Below are positions 1 through 7,377 of a stretch of DNA of 21,029 bases, piece after piece (position 1 is the stretch's first letter; each line of letters opens with the position of its first letter). The DNA is from Chondrus crispus (Eukaryota; Rhodophyta; Florideophyceae; Gigartinales; Gigartinaceae): contig NW_005179374.1 of assembly GCF_000350225.1 (NCBI RefSeq), positions 5,935-26,963 of the forward strand, read 5' to 3'. The notes under the pieces are model-generated. The model ran no database searches, was not told the DNA's origin, and saw only the letters and a list, made by a program, of their open reading frames with translations. The position numbers and the translations under genes were made by a program.

Positions 1-72
1 AGCATCCCGCCGACCAGCGCCTCTCTGCCCCCCGCCGTCGCCACCCCACTCCTCGCATCCGACTTCGTCAAG

Positions 73-1653
73 ATGCCTGCCCCGCTCTTCGTCACGCCCT
101 GCGCGCCGCTGGGCGCGTCTTCGTCGACCTTTGTGAGCGCGTGCCCGGCGGCGATCCGCTTGCCTCCAAGCACCGCCCCGACTATGCTCTTGGGCATCCC
201 GCGTGTCTTCGGGGGCACCGGGCGCGCAAAGAAGACGGAGACCGTTGTGGAGGTGCCCGTCGCCCCGCCGCCGCCACCAGAAGCCGACAAAAATCCCATC
301 CAATGGGCCAAGGCGCACCCGCTGCAGGTCGCTCTCTTCGTGTCTGCCATCATACAGGCCGTGCGGGCGGTGAAGGGCGTTAGCGGGGAGTTGGAGGCGA
401 AGAATGCGGAGTTGGCGGCGAAGGCGGAGAACGATGGTAGCGTGAGTATAGCGGATAAGGTAAAGACCACGAACAGTGGTTTTGCGGGAGGGAGCAAGGC
501 AGGGAATGGGGGGAGCATGCAGCGGGCCGTGCCGCTGCGCCATGAATCGACGGAGGAGGCGCTTGACTTGCTTGGGAATACGGCGCGCAAGTATATTATT
601 GTGGGTGGGAAGGGGGGAGTGGGGAAGACGTCGATGTCGGCGGCGGTGGCGACTGCGTTTGCGGACAGGGGGCAGACGACGCTAATTGTGTCTACGGATC
701 CGGCACATAGTTTGTCGGACGCTTTTGGGCAGAATATGTCAGGTGGGGATCCGGTGCCCGTGATGGGGATCGACAATTTGTACGCGCAGGAGGTGGATCC
801 AGACTCGATGAAGAGGACGTTTAAGATGATGGAGCAGATGGGCGGCGGAGATAAGGCGCTGGCTTCGATGGGGATGGAGGATATGGGGCTGGATGATTTG
901 AACTCTCTTTTTGACACGATCCCTCCTGGGTTTGACGAGGCGGTGGCGCTGGTGGAGATTGTCAAGTACATTCAAGGGGACGCGGCGTATTCGAGGTTTG
1001 AACGGATCGTGTTTGACACAGCGCCAACGGGGCATACACTGAGACTGTTGGCGCTGCCGGACTTTCTCAACGGCTTTTTCGGAAAGATTATCTCAATGAA
1101 GAGCAAGTTGGGGAATGTGATGAAGCAGTTCAAGGGGATGTTTGGCGGAGGAGATCCGGATGCGGAATTGAACGCATCTGTGGAGGACATGGAGGAGCTG
1201 AAGCGGTCTATGGGGATGGTGCGGGATCTTTTCCGGGACGAAATCCAGACGGAATTCGTGGTGGCGACGATCCCGAACATGATGGCTATCGCCGAGTCAA
1301 AGCGGCTGGTGGAGGAGCTTGCCAAAGAGAAGATTCCGGTTCGACATATGTTTGTGAATCAAGTGCAACCTGAGAACGACGATTGTACGTTTTGCGCGGC
1401 GCGATTCAAGGAGCAGGCAGGGAACTTGCGGGCTATCGACAGGACGTTTGACGGGCTGCTGATTGCAAAGGTGCAAATGTTTGACAAGGAGATCAAGGGA
1501 GCGGCGGCGCTGCGGACGATGAGCGGACAACTGTTTCCGAAAGCGGCGATAACTGGGGGGGAGGAAACCACTGAGAGGGAGGCAGTGGCGGAGTCGGGGA
1601 TGGAGCCGAATGATGGCGGATCAACGAAGGCGAAGGCCGAGCTGGTGGATTGA
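73..1653 (+). CDS. GET3/ArsA-family ATPase, probably plastid-targeted (GET3B-like)
   Basis: Encodes a 526-aa ATPase of the GET3/ArsA (TRC40) family, which binds hydrophobic tail anchors and delivers them to membranes in an ATP-dependent dimer cycle. Visible motifs are the deviant P-loop GKGGVGKT (residues 179-186, with the signature lysine K180), the STDPAHSLSDAF switch region just after it, DTAPTGHT (315-322), and a CxxC pair (C438, C441) of the type that binds zinc between GET3 subunits. The ATPase core starts only near residue 170. Ahead of it lie a Ser/Ala/Pro-rich segment almost free of acidic residues (1-55), which suggests a transit peptide, then a hydrophobic stretch (about 84-97) and an Ala/Glu-rich segment. 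The tail after about residue 490 is acidic and variable. The ATG at 73 has A at -3, but the frame is open from there back to the window edge, so an upstream start or exon is possible. The family call is secure; plastid location is inference. Confidence 0.9.
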   Translation: MPAPLFVTPCAPLGASSSTFVSACPAAIRLPPSTAPTMLLGIPRVFGGTGRAKKTETVVEVPVAPPPPPEADKNPIQWAKAHPLQVALFVSAIIQAVRAVKGVSGELEAKNAELAAKAENDGSVSIADKVKTTNSGFAGGSKAGNGGSMQRAVPLRHESTEEALDLLGNTARKYIIVGGKGGVGKTSMSAAVATAFADRGQTTLIVSTDPAHSLSDAFGQNMSGGDPVPVMGIDNLYAQEVDPDSMKRTFKMMEQMGGGDKALASMGMEDMGLDDLNSLFDTIPPGFDEAVALVEIVKYIQGDAAYSRFERIVFDTAPTGHTLRLLALPDFLNGFFGKIISMKSKLGNVMKQFKGMFGGGDPDAELNASVEDMEELKRSMGMVRDLFRDEIQTEFVVATIPNMMAIAESKRLVEELAKEKIPVRHMFVNQVQPENDDCTFCAARFKEQAGNLRAIDRTFDGLLIAKVQMFDKEIKGAAALRTMSGQLFPKAAITGGEETTEREAVAESGMEPNDGGSTKAKAELVD

Positions 1654-2321
1654 GGTCAAGTTGATTTACAGTACAAGGGTCGGGTAGAGTGTACAGTAAA
1701 CAAAGCAGGTTTTGTGTAAGCACATGTAGGAACGCTGATTTTTTGGGTGTGTTGGCGCCTCCAAGGCCAATCAGAAGGTGTCTTACAGCCCCGTGGATGC
1801 AGAGACCGCAGTGCGACGGCCGCAGTGAATGCACTGTCCTCGGCCTCCCTCACCTATCGGCCATCCACCACTCGCCTCCATTTGTGGCGAAAAAAAATTG
1901 CTCTTCTACCTGTCCCCAGCCCCACCTTGCCGCCTCACTTCCCCCCCCCCCCCCGCCTCTACCCGCCCTCCCGAACGCAAACCCTCACTTTTTCCCCATC
2001 CTCTCCCCAAACGTCGGCCCCCACTGCTCCCCGTTCCCGCATACGACTTGCACACTGGCATCACTATTGCGCTACAAGCATTCGCCCTGTCTTTTGCATG
2101 TTCGGATACGACACCCTCCCACCCGGCGTCGCGAAACGTCCCTCCACTCATCACGTCCTTACCGCCGGTTGAAACTCGTCCGCTAGCGCCCAAGCGCCCG
2201 AAACTATCAACCATTCTTTCTTCACTCCAAATCCCGTCCCCCACTCCCCTTGCTGTCCCCATCCTCGCCACATAACCGCTTCTTTTCTCTTCTCCCCGTT
2301 TTTTTTTTGGACTTGTGCAAC
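1654..2321 (+). promoter_or_regulatory. Intergenic region with pyrimidine-rich eIF5 leader
   Basis: This 668-bp stretch separates the GET3-like gene from eIF5 on the same strand. From about 1890 onward it is strongly C/T-rich on the sense strand, with a run of 14 C at 1941-1954, so it probably holds the eIF5 core promoter and 5' leader. A CCAATCA element (CCAAT-box-like) lies at about 1768-1774. The overlapping open frames here are Pro/Ser/His-rich with no recognisable domain, and I treat them as composition artefacts. Confidence 0.4.
1941..1954 (+). repeat. Poly-C tract, 14 nt
   Basis: A homopolymer of 14 C within the pyrimidine-rich sequence upstream of eIF5. Similar runs occur at 7157-7167 and, as G on this strand, at 20364-20375. 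Confidence 0.9.
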
Positions 2322-3578
2322 ATGGCTACCTCTGTCAACATTGGAGGCGGCGATGACCAGTTTAATCGCTACAAGATGCCCCCCGTCATGGGTAAAGTCG
2401 AAGGCCGGGGCAACGGCATCAAAACTCGTATCGTCAACTGCTTCGAGGTCGCTCGTGCCTTGCACAGGCCCCCGGGTTATGTCTGCAAATTTTTTGGCTG
2501 TGAGCTTGGCGCACAGACAAAGATTGATGACAACGCCGGTGTCTACATCGTCAATGGTGCATTCCAGCAGAATGTTCTAACCGAGACCTTGCGCAAGTTT
2601 ATCGATATGTTTGTCCTTTGCTCCAACTGTAATTTGCCGGAAACTGACCTCAAGCTCAAAAAAAATGGCAACATCACTCAAGCTTGCAACGCTTGTGGTT
2701 CCGAGGCTTTGTGTGATATGACTCACAAACTCTGCACCTACATTGCGAACAATCCTCCGGACGGCAAGAAGAAGAAGTCGGGTGGCAAGAAAGACAAGGC
2801 AGCTCGTCGTGCCCTCAAGGCCAAGAAGGCCCATTCTCCCGACCATGAAGATGACGATGAGAAGGCACGCCGCAAGGCCGACCGTGCCGCAAAGAAGGCC
2901 GCCAAAAAGGCCGCCGAGAATGGTGAGGCAGTCGGTATGGCTGCCGATATTGACTTTCACGACGAGTTTGCCACAGGTCCTGTGGAAGACGATGATGAAG
3001 ATGACGATGTTCAGTGGAGTGTCGATACCTCCAAGGAAGCCCAGGAGGCACGCATGCGTGAGCTTGGTGCCGCTGCTGCTATTTTGGAGCGTGCTCCTGC
3101 CGAGGACGAGCATCATATGGCTACAAAGTTGAAGGCATACATCGATGATGGGAAGAAACCTAGCAAAGTACTCTCCAAGTCTGAGAAGATCTTCGGGGAG
3201 GATGATGTGATTAGGGGGATTATGATGGCTGCTGTTGTCGACGAGACTGTCGCTACAATGGCCAAGTCGGTGGAAGATAGGGCCATCCCGGTCTTTGTTT
3301 ATTTGGGCGAACCGATGGAAGCCCACGCTCAGAACGCCTTTTTGAGCTACCTCGACTGGGTTGGTGAGCATGATAAGAAGATGCTCCCTCTGCTTCCACA
3401 TTTCCTCAAGGCGGCTTATGATGCCGACGTCATCGAGGAAGAGCATATCTTGGAGTGGTACAGGAACGAGGGATCGGACACTGACGTTCGCAAGGCGGTT
3501 TGGGTTATCATTGAGTGGCTGGAGCAGGAAGAGGAGGGAAGTGAGGAAGAGGAGGAAACCGACGAAGACGACGAGTAA
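2322..3578 (+). CDS. EIF5: Translation initiation factor eIF5
   Basis: Encodes eIF5 (418 aa), the GTPase-activating protein for eIF2 in the 43S/48S pre-initiation complex, which also bridges eIF2-beta, eIF3 and eIF1. The N-terminus has the family pattern VNI...DQF-R-YKMP; R16 aligns with the catalytic arginine finger (Arg15 in human and yeast). KVEGRGNGIKT follows. A zinc ribbon is formed by C100, C103, C122 and C125. Residues about 150-205 are a Lys/Ala-rich linker and about 225-240 are acidic. The C-terminal W2/HEAT domain carries the two aromatic-acidic boxes (EEEHILEWYR from 372, and VIIEW followed by an almost wholly acidic tail from about 392 to 418). The ATG at 2322 (A at -3, G at +4) is chosen because it places the conserved N-terminus at residue 1; the open frame extends upstream, but its first codon is not ATG. 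Length fits the family (about 400-430 aa). Confidence 0.97.
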   Translation: MATSVNIGGGDDQFNRYKMPPVMGKVEGRGNGIKTRIVNCFEVARALHRPPGYVCKFFGCELGAQTKIDDNAGVYIVNGAFQQNVLTETLRKFIDMFVLCSNCNLPETDLKLKKNGNITQACNACGSEALCDMTHKLCTYIANNPPDGKKKKSGGKKDKAARRALKAKKAHSPDHEDDDEKARRKADRAAKKAAKKAAENGEAVGMAADIDFHDEFATGPVEDDDEDDDVQWSVDTSKEAQEARMRELGAAAAILERAPAEDEHHMATKLKAYIDDGKKPSKVLSKSEKIFGEDDVIRGIMMAAVVDETVATMAKSVEDRAIPVFVYLGEPMEAHAQNAFLSYLDWVGEHDKKMLPLLPHFLKAAYDADVIEEEHILEWYRNEGSDTDVRKAVWVIIEWLEQEEEGSEEEEETDEDDE

Positions 3579-4052
3579 AGTCCTCGCACAAACCCTCCCG
3601 CCTGACAGGAACATTGTCATCGCTTTGTAAGAGGTTCCTGTGGCGGTTTTCTACTGCTTGAGGTCATGACGGTTACCACTCTTGATAGTTAATTCCTTCT
3701 CTGCTCCACTTTTCTTGTTTCGCGAGCGGCATATCTGCTCGTGCATGAATACATGTTTTAGTTTGCGGTTATTTTTTGCACCTTCACACACGTTCCATCG
3801 CTTGAGACCTGTGCGATTCGTTGCGTTCAGCCTACTCGTTATCTCTTTTACGCTTCTGAGAGCGGCAAAGTGCGTTTGTTGCTTCCGGAACTTCTAATTT
3901 GGAACATTGACTCGCGATGTGCTCTCTTTGAAGCTTTGCCTAGCATCCGTAGCTCAACAGGGAAAGGGATTAAGGGGCAACTCTGTCGTGACTCACTATT
4001 TCCTGGTTGCAATTTCACGATAGATGTGGTGGTATTATACGTGCTCTTACAT
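3579..4052. other. Convergent 3' intergenic region, eIF5 / TRM13
   Basis: These 474 bp lie between two convergent stop codons and should hold both 3' untranslated regions and polyadenylation sites. Short open frames occur on both strands without domain features. A tRNA A-box-like string near 3952 lacks the rest of a tRNA. I see nothing else in it. Confidence 0.4.
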
Positions 4053-5285
4053 TTACACACCTCTCCAAACGGCTGCAATGCATCTATTCTCTGGGCTTGC
4101 CGTTGTGTACTCTCCGCAGTACGCGTCCCATCCCTGACGCCGCAACCATCGCACCCTACCCATATCGAGCAGAAGCCTACACTTTTTCCCGATCTCAGCG
4201 TATTCCTGTGCCTGTTTTTGATCGAGACCCCACTGTGCGAGGCGACAAATCACTTCATAAAACTTGTCGTCAACCCCCCAATCCAACCATATCTTCTGGG
4301 CCTCCCCCAACCAGTCCCATCTACAAAGCCTTCTACAACAGCAAGCGAAAATCAGTCTAACTTCCCCCGCACCTTTGCGCTCTTCTCTCGCAAAATTTGT
4401 CGCAGCATTGAGCGATGCATCCAGCGCCGCTCCGCACACATGCTTACCGATAAGGCGCACATCGGTGGCCGTTCTAATCTCGTCCACTTCACGTATTCTA
4501 AAGTCTGCGACGTCGCATTTAATTCTCCTGAATGTCCTCAGCGGGCTGTCGGCATTGTCGACCCAGTTGCGAATGGTCCTGTCCGCCTTGTGGCGCCCCC
4601 CTGCACGGTCGACCGCTACGAAGCTGGCCGGAAGGCCGCGCTTGTGTAGCACATGAGCAACGTAGAGACTTGTGTAGGCGCGACCGGCGCCAAGCTCGAG
4701 GACGGCGAGCTTGTCGGTGGGCGGATGATGAAGTAGAGAAGCGGCAAGTGGACCAAACTGGGCGAAATGCTTGGGCTCTAACTTCATCTGAGAGTTTCGC
4801 GAGTCGGCCCATTCGGCTGCGATATCTGCATCCTCCTCAAGTAAAAAACTACGCTGGACAGGAAGCGTAGGTACCCAGGGCGGTGCAAGGCTGTCCTTTC
4901 CTGTCGAGAGCAGACGTTGGACTGTTTTCATAACATGTTCTATCTCATCGAGTTGGAGTGGGGATTTGGAATAGAGGGTTTGCTTATAGCTGACGGATTG
5001 GCGGTAGATGTTACAGGCTGGTACGCACCACGGCTGCTCCCTTTCCTTTCGTATCCGTCGCGCGGCGGGGCAGATGGGGAGGTGTTTGGATAAAGCGCGC
5101 TCAGAGGGGAGAGCCGTAGTGCAGGAAGGGCAGCGCAGCTTCGATAGATGAGCACCACAGAGGGCGCAGCCGACTCGGGTGGGCATGCCGCAGGGACGCT
5201 TCTTGCGCATCAGCGGAAAGGTGCACTTGCCAGGCTTTATTGACTTGTTGATATCGGACATCATCGGAGAGAGATTTTCAGCCAT
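4053..5285 (-). CDS. TRM13: tRNA 2'-O-methyltransferase TRM13 (position 4)
   Basis: Encodes a 410-aa TRM13-type enzyme, which 2'-O-methylates nucleotide 4 in the acceptor stem of certain tRNAs (Gly, Pro, His in yeast) using S-adenosylmethionine. Order of elements: an N-terminal Cys/His finger (C21, C32, C40, C43, H46) with RKKRPCGMP, like the CCCH finger of the family; a second finger (C52, C55, H68, C72) in the place of the usual U11-48K-like CHHC finger; SAM motif LELGAGRAYTS (196-206); GKHVCGAALD (280-289); the family signature FACCCRRLCRWDWLG (313-327); an IGKKCRLLLDMGR segment; and the terminal ASPEN motif (396-400). The frame is open further upstream to 5318, but the codon there is TTG, so the first ATG is 5285 (C at -3). 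An ATG pair eight residues later, whose second ATG has A at -3, is an alternative start. It shares an upstream region with divergent SPC1. Confidence 0.93.
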   Translation of the reverse strand: MAENLSPMMSDINKSIKPGKCTFPLMRKKRPCGMPTRVGCALCGAHLSKLRCPSCTTALPSERALSKHLPICPAARRIRKEREQPWCVPACNIYRQSVSYKQTLYSKSPLQLDEIEHVMKTVQRLLSTGKDSLAPPWVPTLPVQRSFLLEEDADIAAEWADSRNSQMKLEPKHFAQFGPLAASLLHHPPTDKLAVLELGAGRAYTSLYVAHVLHKRGLPASFVAVDRAGGRHKADRTIRNWVDNADSPLRTFRRIKCDVADFRIREVDEIRTATDVRLIGKHVCGAALDASLNAATNFAREERKGAGEVRLIFACCCRRLCRWDWLGEAQKIWLDWGVDDKFYEVICRLAQWGLDQKQAQEYAEIGKKCRLLLDMGRVRWLRRQGWDAYCGEYTTASPENRCIAAVWRGV

Positions 5286-5679
5286 GGGTTCTTCCTTCAC
5301 GCAAAGGATGGCGGGCAAGCGTGGAAGACAAATCCCAAACGAGATTGAAAAAGGGGGGCTTGGGACGCCGGCGGGAACTATCTTTCAGCCTGTGCTCGAA
5401 TGTGAAACATGAGTTGGCAGGGGGATGACCGTATGTGAGCACTTGTGATTTGGGTACAATTGGGAGAAATCCTATCCTTACACCATTCACTTACAGTTGA
5501 TACGAATGTCATAGAAACGATAACTCGGCTTTCCAAGGCAAGTAGATTGACAAAGCCAAGCAGGGTCAGCGTTCACTCTCCCCAGCCGACAAGCAGCAAC
5601 CACCAGCAATCAGCGTTAGTGTTGCAGAATCAGGAGGGAGATAGCACGGAACCGCAGCACGAGTTGACGATATACCGAA
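5286..5679. promoter_or_regulatory. Divergent upstream region, TRM13 / SPC1
   Basis: These 394 bp separate the start codons of two divergently transcribed genes and must contain both promoters and 5' leaders. I see no clear TATA box and no gene. Confidence 0.45.
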
Positions 5680-6041
5680 ATGGATCTCAAGGGCCAGCAA
5701 CTGAGCGAGCGCATGTTCCAGGTCCTCATGTGGACCGTCACCATCCTCGCCGCTCTCTTCACCTTCATCTCGGACAACGTCATGGTGATGTTTTTCACAT
5801 TTTCCGGCGGCCTTGCTATAAGTGCATTGGTTCGTCCACTTGCACTCCAGTCCATGCCCGCTTGATATGCCGCGCGATTTGCCTTCTCACATTTGTCTCT
5901 TTCCGCGACGTGCGGCTGACTTCACCTTGACAGATCTGCCTGCCTGAATGGGGAATCTTCAACCGTAACCCTCTTTCGTTCGTCAAGGAGACCGAAAATA
6001 GCACAACTACGGGCACAACTACGGGCGTAACTACGGGTTGA
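5680..6041 (+). CDS. SPCS1: Signal peptidase complex subunit 1 (SPC12), two exons
   Basis: Encodes the small SPC1/SPC12 accessory subunit of the ER signal peptidase complex, which removes signal peptides from secretory proteins. Exon 1 (5680-5829, 50 codons) starts with MDLKGQQLSERMFQ, the family N-terminus (D-x-KGQ-x-L-x-E-x-MFQ). Exon 2 (5934-6041) supplies ICLPEWGIFNRNPLSFV, matching the family's LPPWPIYRRHPLKW ending without a gap. The product is 85 aa with two membrane helices (about 14-30 and 33-52) joined by a short loop, as expected. The ATG has G at -3 and +4. The last 12 residues come from a 12-bp tandem repeat encoding TTTG-TTTG-VTTG. The stop codon lies inside the coding sequence of the convergent TRM8 gene (11-bp overlap). 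The unspliced frame would end within the intron and lose the conserved C-terminus. Confidence 0.92.
5830..5933 (+). other. Intron of SPC1 (104 bp)
   Basis: A phase-0 intron with a weak donor (GTTCGT) and acceptor CTTGACAG, and a CTGAC branch-point-like element at 5916-5920. The boundaries are fixed by the gap-free match of the spliced product to the SPC1 family. Confidence 0.85.
6003..6038 (+). repeat. Three 12-bp tandem copies (acaactacgggc)
   Basis: Copies at 6003-6014 and 6015-6026 are identical; the third (6027-6038) differs at two or three bases. On the plus strand the repeat encodes TTTG units at the SPC1 C-terminus. On the minus strand each copy places a TAG in the TRM8 frame; the one at 6031-6033 ends TRM8, and the next two lie 12 and 24 bp further on. 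Confidence 0.9.
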
Positions 6042-6831
6042 CCACTCTCCAAAACGAAGCGTCCTGCTTGCCCCTGTCACTCTTATCGACGCGCTGCGCC
6101 TCGTCCGTGAGATCTCGCACAAACTTGGACACCGGATCGTCCGCATGATCCCTCTCCCCCCGTCTCTCGAACAGCGGATGTTGTTCAAACCGCTGCACCA
6201 TCCAATCGAACAGTTCGGGCACATCTGTCACCACATACGCCACGCCGCCGCCTTCTTGTAACACGTAAGCATACTCTGCAAGCAGCTGCGTCGAGATGAT
6301 GCGCTGCCTGTTTTTCTTCTTCTTAAAGTGTGGATCCGGGTAGCAAAAAAACAACTTTTCCAGGCTTCCTTTTGCAAAGTAATTGGGTAGAAACTTCATC
6401 GCGTTTGTGCGCTCGAATGCGACGTTGCCGTAGCAACCGGGGTATTCGGAACGCATTTCCATCACACGTCTCCGGCAGAACTCAGCGACGCGGTCGCGGA
6501 TTTCGAGCCCGAGCATGGTTTTGTTGGGGAATGCAGCGCTTAGCGACGCTAGGAGGCCGCCGTAACCACATCCGATGTCACACCATTGCACGACAGGGGA
6601 GGGTGGCTGCGCATAGAGACGGTCCATGGGGAGCTTGGACGGGCCCATGGGGGGGTTGAACAAGCCGTCGTTGAGAGGATTGGAGTGGGCGCGTGCGCGG
6701 AACTCGCGCTTGCTCGTCATCCACCTAACGCGTCCTTCGAGACCACTTTCTTCTCTCGTCTTTGCTGAGGTCTGCGCATCCTGCCTGTGGCTTTGCTGTA
6801 GGCTTGGGAGAACCTCGCCTTCGGCCGCCAT
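6031..6831 (-). CDS. TRM8: tRNA (guanine-46-N7)-methyltransferase catalytic subunit
   Basis: Encodes the 266-aa catalytic subunit (TRM8/METTL1, TrmB family) that forms 7-methylguanosine at position 46 of the tRNA variable loop; in eukaryotes it works with a WD40 partner (TRM82/WDR4), which is not in this window. Visible motifs: KREFRARAHSNPLND (41-55), which corresponds to the family's RQRAHSNP segment; SAM-binding DIGCGYGG (85-92); LGLEIRDRV (108-115); NAMKFLPNYF (143-152); FCYPDPHFKKKKNR (162-175), the core family signature; AEYAYVLQEGG (185-195); TDVPELFDWM (202-211); and HPLFERR (218-224). The ATG at 6831 has A at -3 and G at +4. The length is typical. Its 3' end overlaps that of SPC1, and it diverges from ARL1. 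Confidence 0.95.
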   Translation of the reverse strand: MAAEGEVLPSLQQSHRQDAQTSAKTREESGLEGRVRWMTSKREFRARAHSNPLNDGLFNPPMGPSKLPMDRLYAQPPSPVVQWCDIGCGYGGLLASLSAAFPNKTMLGLEIRDRVAEFCRRRVMEMRSEYPGCYGNVAFERTNAMKFLPNYFAKGSLEKLFFCYPDPHFKKKKNRQRIISTQLLAEYAYVLQEGGGVAYVVTDVPELFDWMVQRFEQHPLFERRGERDHADDPVSKFVRDLTDEAQRVDKSDRGKQDASFWRVVNP

Positions 6832-7377
6832 ACTGAAGTTACGAATTGGATGCTTGGTAGGAAAAAAGAGCTCTATCGATAGACGGCTGCACCCGTTTCA
6901 AAAGAACTCGTTGAGTACTACGAGAAGATGTTCTGTCAAAGGCATTGTTGACGGACCTCATGAGTTCGTCATTCGTGGTAAGGTGACACGCCTGACATTT
7001 GGTGGTCGTATTTTGTGTCTAAAGTCGCAATCACTTCTGTTTCCCAGAGCTGGGAGCATTAAAAATATTATAAATTCGCATTTATCCTTACAGTGGGTAT
7101 GTCGTTTTAGCCACTATGGTTTATGCCGCAGTTTAACGTTACTGTTGACAGCCTCTCCCCCCCCCCCGCCCCAATTTCATCCTGACGTCTCTCGGCACTA
7201 CCACCTCACCGCCTTTGCCATCTTCTCCACAGCACCGCCAATCCTCAGCTTTTACAGCGAAAACTCTGGGCGTCAAAGCGATCTACGTTTGTAACTTTCT
7301 ATTGGAGAAAGATTCGCCCCTGTGACACCACCACCCACAGCCGATTTTGTTATATCCCCCGGGAACCCGCTGGAGCG
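6832..7377. promoter_or_regulatory. Divergent upstream region, TRM8 / ARL1
   Basis: These 546 bp lie between divergent start codons. They contain an A/T-rich block near 7058-7080 (attaaaaatattataaatt) that could act as a TATA-like element for ARL1, a run of 11 C at 7157-7167, and a C-rich leader up to the ARL1 ATG. An open plus frame reading in from TRM8 antisense has no domain features and is not called. Confidence 0.4.
7157..7167 (+). repeat. Poly-C tract, 11 nt
   Basis: A homopolymer of C in the sense strand about 210 nt upstream of the ARL1 start codon, set in a C/T-rich leader. Confidence 0.85.

Noticed and set aside
1689..2275. Overlapping plus-strand open frames between the GET3-like gene and eIF5
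   Set aside because: Three frames open at once in C-rich DNA; Pro/Ser/His-rich translations without domains.
2577..3620. 347-codon ATG-started open frame antisense to eIF5
   Set aside because: It lies wholly within the eIF5 coding sequence, and its Leu/Phe/Val/Ser-rich sequence is what Glu/Asp/Lys-rich eIF5 codons give in antisense. It has no domain features.
3945..4020. tRNA-like A box (tagctcaacagg)
   Set aside because: No matching D-stem partner, no anticodon stem, no GGTTCRANNCC B box and no acceptor pairing.
3870..4649. 259-codon plus-strand frame at the 3' end of TRM13
   Set aside because: Antisense to well-conserved TRM13 motifs, non-ATG start, no family features.
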